Shown here piece by piece: positions 10,957 through 22,385 of a stretch of DNA of 64,000 bases. The notes under the pieces were generated by a model. That model did no database searches, was not told the origin of the DNA, and saw only the letters and a program-made list of their open reading frames with translations. Every line of letters begins with the position of its first letter. The stretch's first letter is position 1. Origin of the DNA: Timema cristinae (taxonomy: Eukaryota > Arthropoda > Insecta > Phasmatodea > Timematidae); assembly GCA_039000515.1 (NCBI GenBank), contig JBCFYV010000001.1:17399928-17463927 (forward strand), written 5' to 3'. The position numbers were made by a program, and so were the translations under genes.

Positions 10957-11566
10957 AATACCTATTAATGATTTCTCCATTGCAACGTTGACTTTTCAGA
11001 TTTGAAGTCATGGCTTTTGTTGTTGTTGTAAAATTGTGCGTCATATTCAAATACAAACAAACGACAAAACAACCAACTAACTAATAACTTGTTTGGTCCA
11101 TGGAAAGGAAAACCCATCTCACGTTGCAGACAATTTTCATGAATAGGTGTCTTTTTTTTTTTAGAGAGAGATTGTGGTTGGTAGGTGGTTGAAACCTTGT
11201 TTTGAGTTAACATTAATATAAAATTTTAAAATTAAATGGGGTATTATGCGTCCCCTTTCGTCCCTTTTATTATGTAAGTTTTTTGAATGAGAGAGTGAGA
11301 GAAAATGACAAGGTATTCCTCTTTTAATCCACTTTGTCTCACGATGAATGGTAAGTCAAATTGTCTTTTAAAGAGATTATAGTCACAAGGTTGTATTGTG
11401 ACTTTATGATTGTTTACACCCTGATATCATTCCGCAAGGTTATTTAACGAATACCAAACTGAGGCTGCTAGTTAGACCAACTTTAAAATAGAGACACAGT
11501 TTGAAAGAGGACGGTCAGTTAATATTTTCTCTTACATGGGGGTACTCAAATACTTTTTAAAATTTT

Positions 11567-11915
11567 TGAGGTGGGAAGGGTGGGAATTTGACTTAAGGTC
11601 CGTATATTTATCTTCTTTTTTTTTTTGACAAATCCAATATTTCCCTGGTAGAAACATAGAGTTTAATTATTCGCATGATGATATCAACAGTTGTTGAATA
11701 TCTGTCATCGTCATCATAGCGGTATTATATGTGAAACTTTTTAAATGAAGAGAAAAAGCTGTCATTAAATTTCAGGACAGCTTTTACAGATATTTAACAA
11801 TCGTTGATATCACCACATTGAGAAAATTAAACTCTTATATTGTAATGAATAAATATTTTATTTTTGAATAAAAACTGAAAATTCTCTCCTTTTCTCACGT
11901 TTCCTACATCCCACT
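11567..11915. mobile_element. Family D palindromic MITE
   Basis: Both arms are present: TAGAAACATAGAGTTTAATT and GATGATATCAACAGTTGTTG on the left, CGTTGATATCACCACATTG and TCTCACGTTTCCTACATCCC on the right. The terminal bases are decayed, so the ends are approximate. Confidence 0.8.
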
Positions 11916-11996
11916 TTTAACAAAAGTTTTTTAAATAAAGAAATATCTTGTAAAATGACCCAAATCTCCTTAAATAATATTCAATAATATTAAAGA

Positions 11997-12180
11997 TTAT
12001 TATTAGCACCGCGTCTTACTACCCGTTCGGTTATACGCAATTACGCTAATGTGTAATGGTAGGGTGATTGTGAGATGAAATGAAGGACATACAGTTTAAC
12101 GTGGAATCCGAACCACGGTGGTGGCCTGGCATTCCCCAAATTCACAAGATGTCTTGTCAGAGGTGAAGGAAGGGTTTGGA
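11997..12180 (-). mobile_element. SINE A, 5'-truncated
   Basis: Shared tail (GCACCGCGTCTTACTACCCG) and body are present up to GAAGGAAGGGTTTGG; the tRNA-like head is absent. I found no clear TSD. Confidence 0.9.
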
Positions 12181-12294
12181 AAACTGTTAAGAGTACTATG
12201 CGTAGAAAATCTAAAAGTACTGTATCCACTAATGTTATATTTTGTTTATTTTGAAAAAAGAAACTGCCAAAATAATTTACCTTGACTAATACTC

Positions 12295-12537
12295 CAAACC
12301 CCTTTTAGTGTCTACATAGTCTAAGGCTTAACTCTCACATTATACTGAATCCCTGAAGTTGGGGAGATTGGGGTTCGAATCCGGTCAGATGTACTGTGAA
12401 TTTTTTCTTAATGGATTTCCCTTACTCCTCCTTCGCAAATGCAAGTATACCTCTTTTGAATGCATCCTTCCCACACGAATGTAATTGGTACATGTGCTTG
12501 CAGTCAAGAAAGGGTAATAAGACTTGGTGCTGAAAAA
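12295..12537 (+). mobile_element. SINE B
   Basis: Head (GTCTACATAGTCTAAGGC), B box GGGGTTCGAATCCGGTCAGA, body (CTCCTCCTTCGCAAATGCAA) and a decayed tail (AAGGGTAATAAGACTTGGTG) in order. Confidence 0.82.
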
Positions 12538-12639
12538 AAACTATAGTTAGAAGCAAAACAAAGCCTTAGATGAGGAAAAGTTACTGAGGCAACTTAAAAA
12601 TCGTATTCATTTGTTTATCAAACATACTCCTATGTATAT

Positions 12640-12890
12640 AATATTTAACAATCACACAAACTTAGAGATAGGTCACATACTCCTGGGGCTTACGCACGAC
12701 TGTTTAGGCAACACCACTGCACTAGATGCAATAGTCCAGGCTGCCTTCGTTCAGCAATCTGAAGTTTCCTAGTCATATCGCGTCACAAATGTCGCACAGA
12801 CGTACGTACGTACCCCTGAACCACACGTGTTTACCTTGCCGGAACTTCCCGTTAGGCTTGGCTGGTTGCGTACTTGTTGCCTGCTGGGAG
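12640..12890. other. Unique, GC-richer segment before a minisatellite
   Basis: Local base composition is more balanced than the surroundings (for example GTCGCACAGACGTACGTACG). No open frame, repeat or RNA-like fold was recognised. It leads directly into the minisatellite. Confidence 0.4.
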
Positions 12891-13455
12891 AACGCATTGG
12901 ATACCAGTTAGGTAGAGAGTTGAACTTACTCTAGCACTCTATTAGCTTCCTGGGATGATACAGTGGATACCAGTTAGGTAGAGAGAGGAAACAAACCTGT
13001 ATCATTCCATTAACTCCCTGAGATAATCAGTGGATCCAGTTAGGTAGGAGAGAAACAAACCTGTATATCTTCCATAACTCCCTGGAGAATACAGTGGATA
13101 CCAGTTATGCGAGAGAGGAAAAACCCTGTATATCCATTAACTCCTGGGATGATACAGTGGATACCAGTTTGAGAGAGAGGAACAACTGTATCATTCCATT
13201 ACTCCTGGGAGATACAGTGATACCAGTTGGGTAGAGATTGAAATTAATCTAGCATCTCAATTAGCTCCCTGGGATGATACAGTTGATACCAGTTAGTGAG
13301 AGAGGAAACAAACCGTATAGCTCCATTAACTCCCTGGGATGATACAGTGGATACCAGTTAGATAGAGAAAGGAAACAAACCGTATCACTCCATTTGCTGC
13401 CAGGGAGGTTACAGTGGATCTTGGCTGGATAGAGACTGGTAATATACCTGTTTTA
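12891..13455. repeat. Minisatellite, unit about 66 bp, about 8.5 copies
   Basis: The key word GGATACCAGTTAGGTAGAGA recurs near 12896, 12963, 13031, 13094, 13158, 13216, 13280, 13344 and 13412, followed by a CTCCATTAACTCCCTGGGAT-type segment. Spacing ranges from about 58 to 68 bp because many units lack single bases. The unit is not a multiple of three and is not coding. Confidence 0.85.
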
Positions 13456-14028
13456 CTCCAGTTGTACGATGAGAGTTTTGTGATTTTCATACAAATCTAC
13501 AGCTAAAGACATTCTATTTTTAGAGAAATAATCATATCCTAAGTTTTATTATATCGGTAACCCTATCTTAATAACTCAATGACATCACTTTGATAACCTA
13601 GAACAAATTATTTTACTAAAAAGAAAACTAGTTGGGTAGAAATAAAAAATTGCCATCTTAAGCATTTTTCGTTTTATGAAATTATTGCTGCTTCATCTTC
13701 ACCCTTTGCACATTAATAAATAACTTAGAATTATTTGACACATCCCCGATACAATCAAATGCATTTATTAAACAAAATGAATATGTATTCTTTATACAAA
13801 TCCGGGAATTATTTTTAAAAGGAACAGCTTCATGTTTTAGATATATATAGATAGATAAAATAACAAGTTACATTTTCGTTTGTGGCTGGGAAATTGAAAT
13901 TTCTAAGATTCAGGATATTCACTTCGTATTATATTCGTGGTAGGATCTACTTAAGGAGTCTCAGAACTTATTGAAATTTTAAAATGTAGGAAGAAATGGT
14001 TTGGTGTCTTCTCTGTGGATAAGTTGGC
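13456..14028. other. AT-rich stretch without recognised feature
   Basis: No shared repeat, RNA-like fold or convincing coding frame was recognised. Confidence 0.4.
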
Positions 14029-14032
14029 TTAA

Positions 14033-14248
14033 GGTGGGGATGTATGGGTGCGCGAGCTAATGCAAGTGTTTTTGGTCAAAATAAATCAAATATTTCTCCT
14101 GTAGTAACATCGTTTAATTTTCTTCACATGACGATATCAACAGTATATCATCATGTGAAGAAATTAAACCCTAAATTTCTACTAGAGGCGAGTTGATAAA
14201 AAAAAAATGTTAAAGAAACTTCAATCATACTTCCCTTAAACTCCCACC
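14033..14248. mobile_element. Family D MITE, internally deleted
   Basis: TTAA at 14029-14032 and 14249-14252 flanks inverted ends GGTGGGGATGTATGG and CATACTTCCCTTAAACTCCC. Only 216 bp long: the centre between the two ATATCA...TGTGAAGAAA arms is missing. Confidence 0.82.
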
Positions 14249-14252
14249 TTAA

Positions 14253-15109
14253 ACGCTTGCGTTTTGAAGCTCATAGCAGCATAATGCTTTGCTTGAATGG
14301 AGACAGTCTTGTTCTACTTCTACTTCTATTACTACAAATACTACTACTTTTACACTACTTCATTCAATACCATCTCGGTGCTCCCTTATTTGCATGGAGA
14401 AAGTCTTGGGTGAACGGGTAAAGGAAATTCTAATTATTGCGATATTAAGTTAATTATTTTAATATTACTGTGGTTCATGCCACCACTAATCAATAAAAAC
14501 AGTATATTAACTGTGAATGGACACTTAATGCATGAACGTTCACTATTAGGTTGCAAATAAACTCCACTCACCTCTCACAAACCTTTTACTTTTACTCATT
14601 CTCGCTCTTGCGTAAGGATTATAGTAAGATTTTATTAGAAACAATCTTTTTTTTTATATCTAGAGAGATAATGACAGCTGCAGATTCAATGGCTGTTTGT
14701 ATGAATAAGTGAAAATATATATAATCACTTTTCTAGGTTCAGATAAGGTTCTTCGTATTAAAATTAGATTGTATAAAGTAAATGGGTGTTTATTTTTATT
14801 TTCACCTTACTCCGCGCAATGCATTTTACCACTCGCTGGGGTTGTAAGAATGATATTACTCCAAAATGGTTAGAAATGATAAAGTTAGAGATTGGGGTAC
14901 ATAAGCAATTATGTAAGCATGGCTTAGAGAGAGATAGAGAAAAAGGGGTGGGGAGAAAACTTACAGAAAATCTCATGACAAAACGGTGGGATTTAAACCC
15001 GCCAAACATCCTGTCACTGTGAAACCAAACAAGACGAAACTAATGCCTTGGTCTGGTTACTCACTTGTGCAGGTTCTGAACAGTCAGTGGAAACTCCTTT
15101 GCACTTTGA
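14253..15109. other. AT-rich stretch without recognised feature
   Basis: Overlapping open frames of about 80 codons occur on both strands at 14764-15022 but neither resembles a known protein. CT-rich simple sequence lies at 14310-14350. Confidence 0.35.
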
Positions 15110-15350
15110 CCTGCTTTGGTGGCTGCATAGTCTAAGGTATCACTCTCACAATAGACTGGAGTGCTGATGATGGGGTGATATGGGTACGAAATCCGGTCGG
15201 GGATACTGAAGTTAGTATTTTCTAAATGGTTTCCTACTCTTCTTTCACGCAAATGTGGGTACACATTTTTCTTAATCTTAATATTCCTCGCCTCTAACAT
15301 GATATAGTAATTTAGTAGCAATGCGTATAACCCGAACGTGGTGTTACAAA
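15110..15350 (+). mobile_element. SINE B
   Basis: Head (CTTTGGTGGCTGCATAGTCT), a B-box region GGGTACGAAATCCGGTCGGG with one extra base, body (TTCCTACTCTTCTTTCACGC) and a decayed tail (GCGTATAACCCGAACGTGGT). Confidence 0.8.
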
Positions 15351-16179
15351 ATATAATAATTCTTTGCATTGTGAACTGTCTCATCTTATTTTTACTTATC
15401 CATGGAAAGATCCTGAAATCACACTTGTCACGGATAAAAGACAATACTCCCTAGAACCTTTATTTGTTTGTAATGTTGACAAGAAACTTCTTTGACTGTT
15501 CAACTTCCGAATGAGGGAACTTTTAAGATATTTCTTTTTTTTTTTTCAAAACATTAATAATAAAACTAATAAAATACTTCAAAGCACTTGTTGTAACTTG
15601 GGTAAAATTCTATGTTTACTTTACAAGAGTATTATATAGAATATTTTCTCTCTCTTTTTTTCCCCTCTCCGCTAAAGTATATAACTTTCCGGGAGGTAGG
15701 ATTAATATAACTTTTGTACACTAGACTTTTCTAAAGATGATATTAGAGTAATGTACACTATTGCAAGTTACTCATTTTTCAGCGTCTTTTTTTTTTTTTT
15801 AAAAGTCTTCTTTCTTGTGAAAACCTAAACTGTATGGAATTGTTGAGCCATTTAATACCAGCAATCGTTGCTTATATTACTTTTTTATGATCCAATTTTC
15901 AAGCTACCTTTGCGCTAGGCCTGGAGTAATCTGAACTTTCAGATACGAGTGACGTCACTCAAGATCCCTTCTCATGGCTGATTAACCGGGAAATTAGATA
16001 CAAGCCTACGCTTCAACCAGAAAACTTATTTGAGATCAGTTGTCAATATTTTAAATGAATAAATTGAGATCAATTTACCAATTTTTTTATGTTTAAAACA
16101 ATAACTTATTTTTGTTTTATTTTTTATTTTTGCTGGACCACTCGGAGAAAGAATTAATTCTTAATGTGATCATAGAATG
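15351..16179. other. AT-rich stretch without recognised feature
   Basis: Contains several T-runs and no recognisable repeat or coding signal. Confidence 0.35.
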
Positions 16180-16248
16180 GGAAAAAAAGTAGACTCAAAA
16201 TTTTGAAAAATATCAACGTTTCTTGAGCCCCTGAAAATAATAATAATA

Positions 16249-16385
16249 ATATTTAGCACCACGTCTTACTACCCGTTCGGGTTATACGCTTTAAGTACTA
16301 ATTACGCTAGTGGATTAGGAATTGGGAAGGTTGAATTAGAGGAAGTGAACCCGCATTTGCGTGGAGGGAGAGTGGAAAACCACCC
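16249..16385 (-). mobile_element. SINE B, 5'-truncated
   Basis: Tail (GCACCACGTCTTACTACCCG) and body up to GGAGAGTGGAAAACCA; the head is missing. A likely TSD lies in the flanking CCCTGAAAATAA (left) and CCCTGACAATAA (right), with one mismatch. Confidence 0.88.
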
Positions 16386-16479
16386 TGACAATAAAAAGGT
16401 GGTTTTAGTGATGTCGTATGTCTCTGTATCTGTATGTACGTCTATCTCAATCTAAAGCTAGAGCCAAAATAATTTTACC

Positions 16480-16768
16480 ATTAATTTAATTTAATTCATT
16501 TGAGGTGTTTAACAAGTACTTTCTGAACTGACAGATTATATAAACACACGAGAATTTCTACGAGTGAGAACGAAAGGGCCTACCAATTTTACTGGGAAAG
16601 GTATTTCCACGTGTTCTTTTAATGCCCCAATCAACATGGTATTGACGAATTTACTTCCACTCCGAGGTAGGTTGAGCTATGCATTTTGATCGTTCAAGAA
16701 AAATGCATCAACCCAACTGGGCTTAAACTCTCGAACATTGGAATCTCAGACAAGCATATTACCTAAAA
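16480..16768 (-). mobile_element. SINE C
   Basis: On the plus strand the 3' end comes first (GAGGTGTTTAACAAGTACTT), then CACGAGAATTTCTACGAGTG and GAACGAAAGGGCCTACCAAT, then the complement of the head with a B-box region CTGGGCTTAAACTCTCG. Other copies: 26086-27222 (split), 41196-41512, 42842-43137 and 60285-60578. Confidence 0.8.
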
Positions 16769-17379
16769 ATAAAATACCATTGTTGAGACGCTTTATCGAT
16801 CATGCTAGAAATTGATATTTGAGAGTTTTCTTAAAGTTCCCCCAAAGCGTTTTTAAAATTAGATATCCAATCCTAATATTATGGTTAGCTTACATAAGCA
16901 GAAATTTACAATTATTTTGATAATATTTTCGCTACTATTTCACATACGAGGTAAATTATCATTGTAAAGTTATAATTGCCTACTATTAAAATAAAAATAA
17001 AATATTTGAAATATATTTTTTATCAAACCAATAGTTTCTAAGCTATAAGAACATATATTTTTAATAAGTTCTTTGAAAATTGACATTGATTGTTATGTTC
17101 GTTGGTGGACAAAGGGGTTCCTCTTTTCTCAATGTTTCTATAATAGTTTGTACTATTTCATATATATTATTTGGTAGAGTGTTTCTGCAATAATATAAAT
17201 TATTTCCTTTCACATATCTCTCGAGTTTTTAGTAAATGTCTCAAATTTTAAATATAAATTCTGTGCAATGAATTGTACAATTTTTAAAATTATGTTAAAA
17301 CATTTTCATTGGACATAACTGTATTGTTTTTACTTACTCATAAAATAGAATTGGGATGATGAATATTTTTGACCACAGG

Positions 17380-17570
17380 GTTATGCGGAACCACTCAATC
17401 TGCTAGGGATGTGTATGGTTGAATTTTAGAGGAAGTGTACCTGCATCTACCAGGAGGAGTATTGGAAAACCACCCACTCTAAGTACACCCTTCCAGAGTT
17501 CAAACCCCGCGATCCATTCTATGGTAAGAGTGATGCCTTAGACCATAAGACCAGCAGAGAAGGTATTTTA
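17380..17570 (-). mobile_element. SINE B, tail decayed
   Basis: Body (GATGTGTATGGTTGAATTTT, GGAGTATTGGAAAACCACCC) and the complement of the head (AGAGTTCAAACCCCGCGATC, GTGATGCCTTAGACCATAAG) are clear. Confidence 0.8.
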
Positions 17571-18052
17571 ACTTGATATAAACAGCCTTAAATATAAGTG
17601 CCATTTTTGTATGTAGATAAACTTTGTTACTCTGAACTGAATAAGGCGGCAAACTATTTCAAAGCTGTTATCAATCGTTGGTTCATATAACGGCGGGAGG
17701 AAATTATTACTCTCCATAGCAACGCAAAACCCAAATACTGCCTGGAAATCATTCGTTCGGCTGGCTTTCTATTCTACCTTCGTGAAAAACAATTTTTCAA
17801 CGAGTATTTTGGAAGCTATTATAATATGCAAATGCGTATTTATGTTTTTGAAATAATACTCTGAGCTCTTACGTTTTAAACACTCACAAACAATGGACTT
17901 AAATGCGTTTAAATGAACAGTAACACATTTATGTATCAACTTGAAATCTGAATACGTTTTATGATAGGGGAACGTATTTCAATTTGACACGAAATATTTA
18001 ATATGGGATATATATATAATCCTTTGTTCTCTAAGTACTCGCGTAAAGTTCC

Positions 18053-18057
<5 letters not shown>

Positions 18058-18083
<26 letters not shown>

Positions 18084-18357
18084 TATTATTAGCACCGCGT
18101 CTTACTACCCGTTCGGGTTATACGCACTTACGCTAATGTGTAATGGTAGAGTGATTGTGAGATGAAATGAAGGACCTACAGTTTACCGTGGAATCCGAAC
18201 CACGGTGGAGGCCTGGTATTCCCCACATTCACAAGATGTCTTGTCAGAGGTGAAGGAAGGGTTTGGTAATCAGATAAATCTGTGCCGGGACAGAGGATTG
18301 AACCCCGGCCGCCAACACAGAAGTTTGACACCTTACCCCTAGACCACCAGGTCACCA
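18058..18357 (-). mobile_element. SINE A, full length
   Basis: Complete element from the tRNA-like head (on the minus strand TGGTGACCTGGTGGTCTAGG, B box GGTTCAATCC) through the shared tail to a long (TAA)n run. An exact 13-bp TSD AAAGTTCCATTAT lies at 18045-18057 and 18358-18370. Confidence 0.96.
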
Positions 18358-18370
18358 AAAGTTCCATTAT

Positions 18371-19179
18371 CAAATTGTACTCTTTGAAAGGGAATTGGCC
18401 GGGTTAAATCATTTACAAATATGACTTTTGAGTTTATTAAACTCAAATTAAAATGATTTTATCTTAATGTTCCTCCATTTTTATACTTGTAGGGTCAACA
18501 ACATTAATGGCTAGTTTTGTTTACTACCCCCTTTCCCCTTCGAGTGTTAGTACCCATTTGGGATATAAACATACATTAATATTACGTAAAATTGAATAGG
18601 AATTGGCTGCTAGTAGAACTCCCTTTACTTTTCAGGACCTGTGAGCTTAGTGAAACATATACTTTTATTTGGTGATACTGTCAGAGTGAACGAGTGGAAA
18701 CAGGGTCATTGTTCGGGTTTAAAATGAGTTAAGATCACCACTACAGTCCCCTCTATTCGATAATGTCAGATATGATAATTTATATACGCACAAAAATGTA
18801 TTATGCGAAGTGAACTTTTAAAAACTATGAACACCATCAGATGTGCGTCAAACTATTTAAAAAACCCAGCCTAATAAGGGTTAGAATAAATTAGCTAGTG
18901 TTTCATATACAATTCACCATTCATTTGAAATCTATTTAAAACCTTATCACAAATTGTTATATAAAAATGTAGTTTTTATGTATAGTAGTAAATATATAAT
19001 ACTTTATAAATTATTTAGAGATTATTTACACGTTCATATATAGCAAGTTATTAAGTCAAATATAAAAAAAAAAATTAACACTTGCAGTTAATAGTTTTGT
19101 AAAATTGTATTCATCTTATTTCATCAGTTAAAAACACTTTCAAAGGAAATAATAGTAACAAAGTTTAAAAAAATATTTA
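18371..19179. other. AT-rich stretch without recognised feature
   Basis: A faint SINE-tail-like segment may lie near 18515-18600 (TTACTACCCC, then TACCCATTTGGGATATAAAC) but is too diverged to annotate. Confidence 0.35.
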
Positions 19180-19345
19180 ACCACCGAGTCTTACTACCTG
19201 TTCGGTTTGTAAGCCTATATACTAATTACTCTAGTGTGTCAAGTATTAGGGAGATTGAACTTAAAGGAAGTGTATCCGCATTTGCGTGAAGGTAAAGTGG
19301 AAAACCCTTTACGCTAAACCCCTCAGCACGCCCAGCTGTTAATAG
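19180..19345 (-). mobile_element. SINE B, 5'-truncated
   Basis: Tail (CACCGAGTCTTACTACCTGT) and body (GGAAGTGTATCCGCATTTGC, AAGTGGAAAACCC). The head is lost or unrecognisable after about 19345. Confidence 0.78.
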
Positions 19346-19664
19346 GACCCTGAAATCCAGATAAAAGAGATTGGTCTAGACGAGATTTACATTTATTCTG
19401 CGTGACCATGTTGGCAGGTTTGTATACCTATTAGCTAAAATTGACAATAAGCGAAGATACCATTTTACAGCTAAATAATTATAGTAAAATACCTTTAACC
19501 ATTCATAGAAAAAAAGAATATAACATAATATCATCGTCACACATTTTTAGGTAAATTTTTTTTATATATCCTTCTACACCACTTCTTAGCCCAGTATGTT
19601 GTGCATCTTACTGCCAAGTTGAAGGTCCTTGATTCGATTCTTACCAAGGTAAAAAAGTTTCTTT

Positions 19665-19905
19665 AACACTATGTGTTACGACCTTTTCAGGTTATACACA
19701 CATGCGATAATCACTCTAATAGGATAGGATTCGAAAGGAAGCCTCTTAAGAGATAATCCACCCGAATCTGCGTGGAAAGGGAGTAAAAACTAATATATGG
19801 AAAAAAATTGTACATCCAACTACGATTTGAACCCATATCTCCACGTCATCAGTAGGCCAGTTTTATCATACACCACACTACTCTAGCACTGAAGTGGGTC
19901 AGGTA
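19665..19905 (-). mobile_element. SINE B, older subfamily
   Basis: Tail of the variant type (TTACGACCTTTTCAGGTTAT, then ACTCTAATAGG), body (GAGATAATCCACCCGAATCT) and the head complement (CTACGATTTGAACCCATATC, TGAAGTGGGTC). The subfamily with TTCAGGTTATACGCATATGA-type tails recurs at 22155, 35976, 48120, 52230 and 55635. Confidence 0.78.
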
Positions 19906-20240
19906 AAAAAGTTTGTCATTTATCACACATGTATAGGCTTCACCTTCACAGTACGATGAAATTGACAACCAGTGGATCATACGTAGTATTTGTTCTTAAA
20001 TTAAGTTAACTTGTAGGTCGTGTTAAGATATAATAAGTTTTTCAAGTATTTAGGACCCACATGGTGGACACCATTCTATGGTTCACCGATCACAGGAAGG
20101 TTGGCTTGGTCACAGTTAGAATCTTATCCTGCCTAAAGGTTAATATTTTATTATATTACATTCCATTCTCACACCACACACATGCGGGTACGGGTGTATT
20201 ACAGCTGGGCCACGAGTTCACCTGCGTTTAAAAAGTTAAC

Positions 20241-21400
20241 ATAGCCCAACTAAGCTATGACGATAATCCTCCTGGTCAGTGATCGTGGCCCAACTAAGCT
20301 ATGATGATAATCCTCCTGGTTAATGATCGTGGCCCAACTAAGTTGTGACGATAATCCTCCTGGTCAGTGATCGTGGCCCAACTAAGCTGTGACGATAATC
20401 CTCCTGGTCAGTGATCGTGGCCCAACTAAGCTATGATGATAATCTCCCTGGTTAATGATCGTGGCCCAACTAAGCTATGATGATAATCCTCCTGGTCAGT
20501 GATCGTGGCCCAACTAAGCTATGATTATTATCCTCCTGGTTAGTGATTGTGGCCCAACTAAGTTATGACGATAATCCTCCTGGTCAGTGATCGTGGCCCA
20601 ACTAAGTTGTGACGATAATCCTCCTGGTCAGTGAACGTGGCCCAACTAAGTTGTGACGATAATTCTCCTGGTCAGTGATCGTGGTCCAACTAAGTTGTGA
20701 CGATAATCCTCCTGGTTAGTGATCGTGGCCCAACTAAGCTATGATTATAATCCTCCTGGTCAGTGATCGTGGCCCAACTAAGCTATGACGATAATCCTCC
20801 TGGTCAGTGATCGTGGTCCAACTAAGTTGTGACGATAATTCTCCTGGTTAATGATCGTGGCCCAACTAAGCTATGACGATAATCCTCCTGGTCAGTGATC
20901 GTGGCCCAACTAAGTTATGACGATAATCCTCCTGGTCAGTGATCGTGGCCCAACTAAGCTATGACGATAATCTTCCTGGCTAGTGATCGTGGCCCAACTA
21001 AGTTATGACGATAATCCTCCTGGTCAGTGATCGTGGCCCAACTAAGTTGTGACGATAATCCTCCTGGTCAGTGAACGTTGCCCAACTAAGTTATGACGAT
21101 AACCCTCCTGGCCATTGATCATGGACCAACTAAGTTGTAACGATAATCCTCCTGGTCAGTGAACGTGGCCCAACTAAGTTATGACGATAACCCTCCTGGC
21201 CATTGATCATGGACCAACTAAGTTGTGACGATAATCCCCCTGGTCAGTGATCATGGACCAACTAAGTTGTAACGATAATCCTCCTGGTCAGTGATCGTGG
21301 ACCAACTAAGTTGTAACGATAATCCTCCTGGTTAGTGATCGTGGCCCAACTATGGCAATAATTCTCCTGGACATTGACCCTAGCCCAACTAAGGCTATGA
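20241..21400. repeat. 44-bp satellite, about 26 copies
   Basis: The unit is GTGGCCCAACTAAGCTATGA followed by CGATAATCCTCCTGGTCAGT and GATC. The word CCCAACTAAG recurs every 44 bp. Unit variants (CTATGACG, CTATGATG, TTGTGACG, TTATGACG; CAGTGATC, TAATGATC, CAGTGAACG, CATTGATC) appear in repeating orders, and an ~88-bp dimer with CCTCCTGGCCATTGATCATG occurs twice near 21100-21235. The last units (21340-21400) are degraded. Because 44 is not a multiple of three, frames crossing it are not genes. Confidence 0.95.
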
Positions 21401-21895
21401 ACTTTTGGAACAAGGGGTCCCGTTGCCCGACTGCTATGGACCATTGGGTTCATTTAGGCCTACTCTAAACTCTACCTCCTAGACCCATTAAATCGCCAGT
21501 GCAGATACGCGCTACACGGTAGAAAACCCAGCTTGACGGAAGAAGAGAGTTATCTAGGCAACGTTAGCCAGGTGCTGAGCAGTACGGAGCCCATGTTGCT
21601 AACAAACACAGGGAGACACCTACCACTCAACCTTCACGCACACTGTTGCCAAACAGTCGCAACCGGAAGAGTATATTTACTACGGTTCAAGTTTACAGTA
21701 GAGTGCCTCCTTTATTGCTACAGTCTGATTTTCATAGAAAGACCGTTATTTTTTGAAAACTGGAGACTCATGTTGCCTCGGTGACAGAAAAAAATGTATT
21801 CTTTATTAATAACGATAAATGAGAAACTATACAGTTAATCGTATGAAGTGGAAGATTTTGTTAATTTTTTTTAGACTAAACGTTTTTTATAACCT
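21401..21895. other. Unique GC-richer segment after the satellite
   Basis: 21401-21690 is noticeably less AT-rich than average and holds an 83-codon open frame (21533-21784) with no similarity I recognise. No other signal. Confidence 0.4.
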
Positions 21896-22147
21896 GCTTT
21901 GGTGGCCACGTGATCTAACGCACTAATCTCACTGTATACTAGACTGCCTATGATGGGGAGATCAAGGTTCGAATCTCGGTCGGATGTACTGAGGGGACTT
22001 TTTTCACAAAAAATTGTTTTCCACTCACCCTAAATGCAAATTCGTGTACACTTTCTCTAAATATAGCCTTCCTAATCCCTAAAACCATTAGTGCAATTAG
22101 TGCATAAGCGTATAACCCAAACGGTTACTCAGACGTAGTACTAAAAA
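21896..22147 (+). mobile_element. SINE B, near full length
   Basis: Head (GCTTTGGTGGCCACGTGATC), a good B box GGTTCGAATC at 21966-21975, linker, body (TTTTCCACTCACCCTAAATG) and tail (GCGTATAACCCAAACGGTTA). The head, with a long variable arm, resembles a class II tRNA (leucine or serine type). Confidence 0.9.
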
Positions 22148-22385
22148 AAATTATTTTTATCACTTCGTCGTATTGCCTGTTCAGGTTATATGTATAGCTT
22201 ATATGATAATTACTCTAATGGGGTATATACGAGGAAGGAGGCATTTTAGAGGTAATCTCCCCTCATTTACGTCTAAGGAGAGTGAGAAACCATTTAGAAA
22301 TAACTACCCTCGATAAACTTGATCAGTATTCAAACCCGGCCTTACCGTCTCTAGCAATCTTCTATAACACGAGAGTGACGTCTTA

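Larger units (their letters stand above)
16180..17300 (+). repeat. Interspersed repeat I carrying two nested SINEs
   Basis: Segments match the copy at 28083-28940 in the same order: AAAAATATCAACGTTTCTTG, then CTGTATCTGTATGTACGTCT, then TTAAAATTAGATATCCAATC, then ATATTTTTTATCAAACCAAT, then TTTTTAGTAAATGTCTCAAA. SINE B (16249-16385) and SINE C (16480-16768) interrupt it. The class is unknown; no coding signal is seen. Confidence 0.6.

Noticed and set aside
20055..20230. Possible SINE B remnant before the satellite
   Set aside because: Short matches (CATTCTCACACCACACACAT, GCGGGTAC) are suggestive, but the head and tail cannot be aligned.
20241..21400. CRISPR-like regular array
   Set aside because: The 44-bp units are contiguous with no unique spacers, and the context is a eukaryotic repeat landscape.
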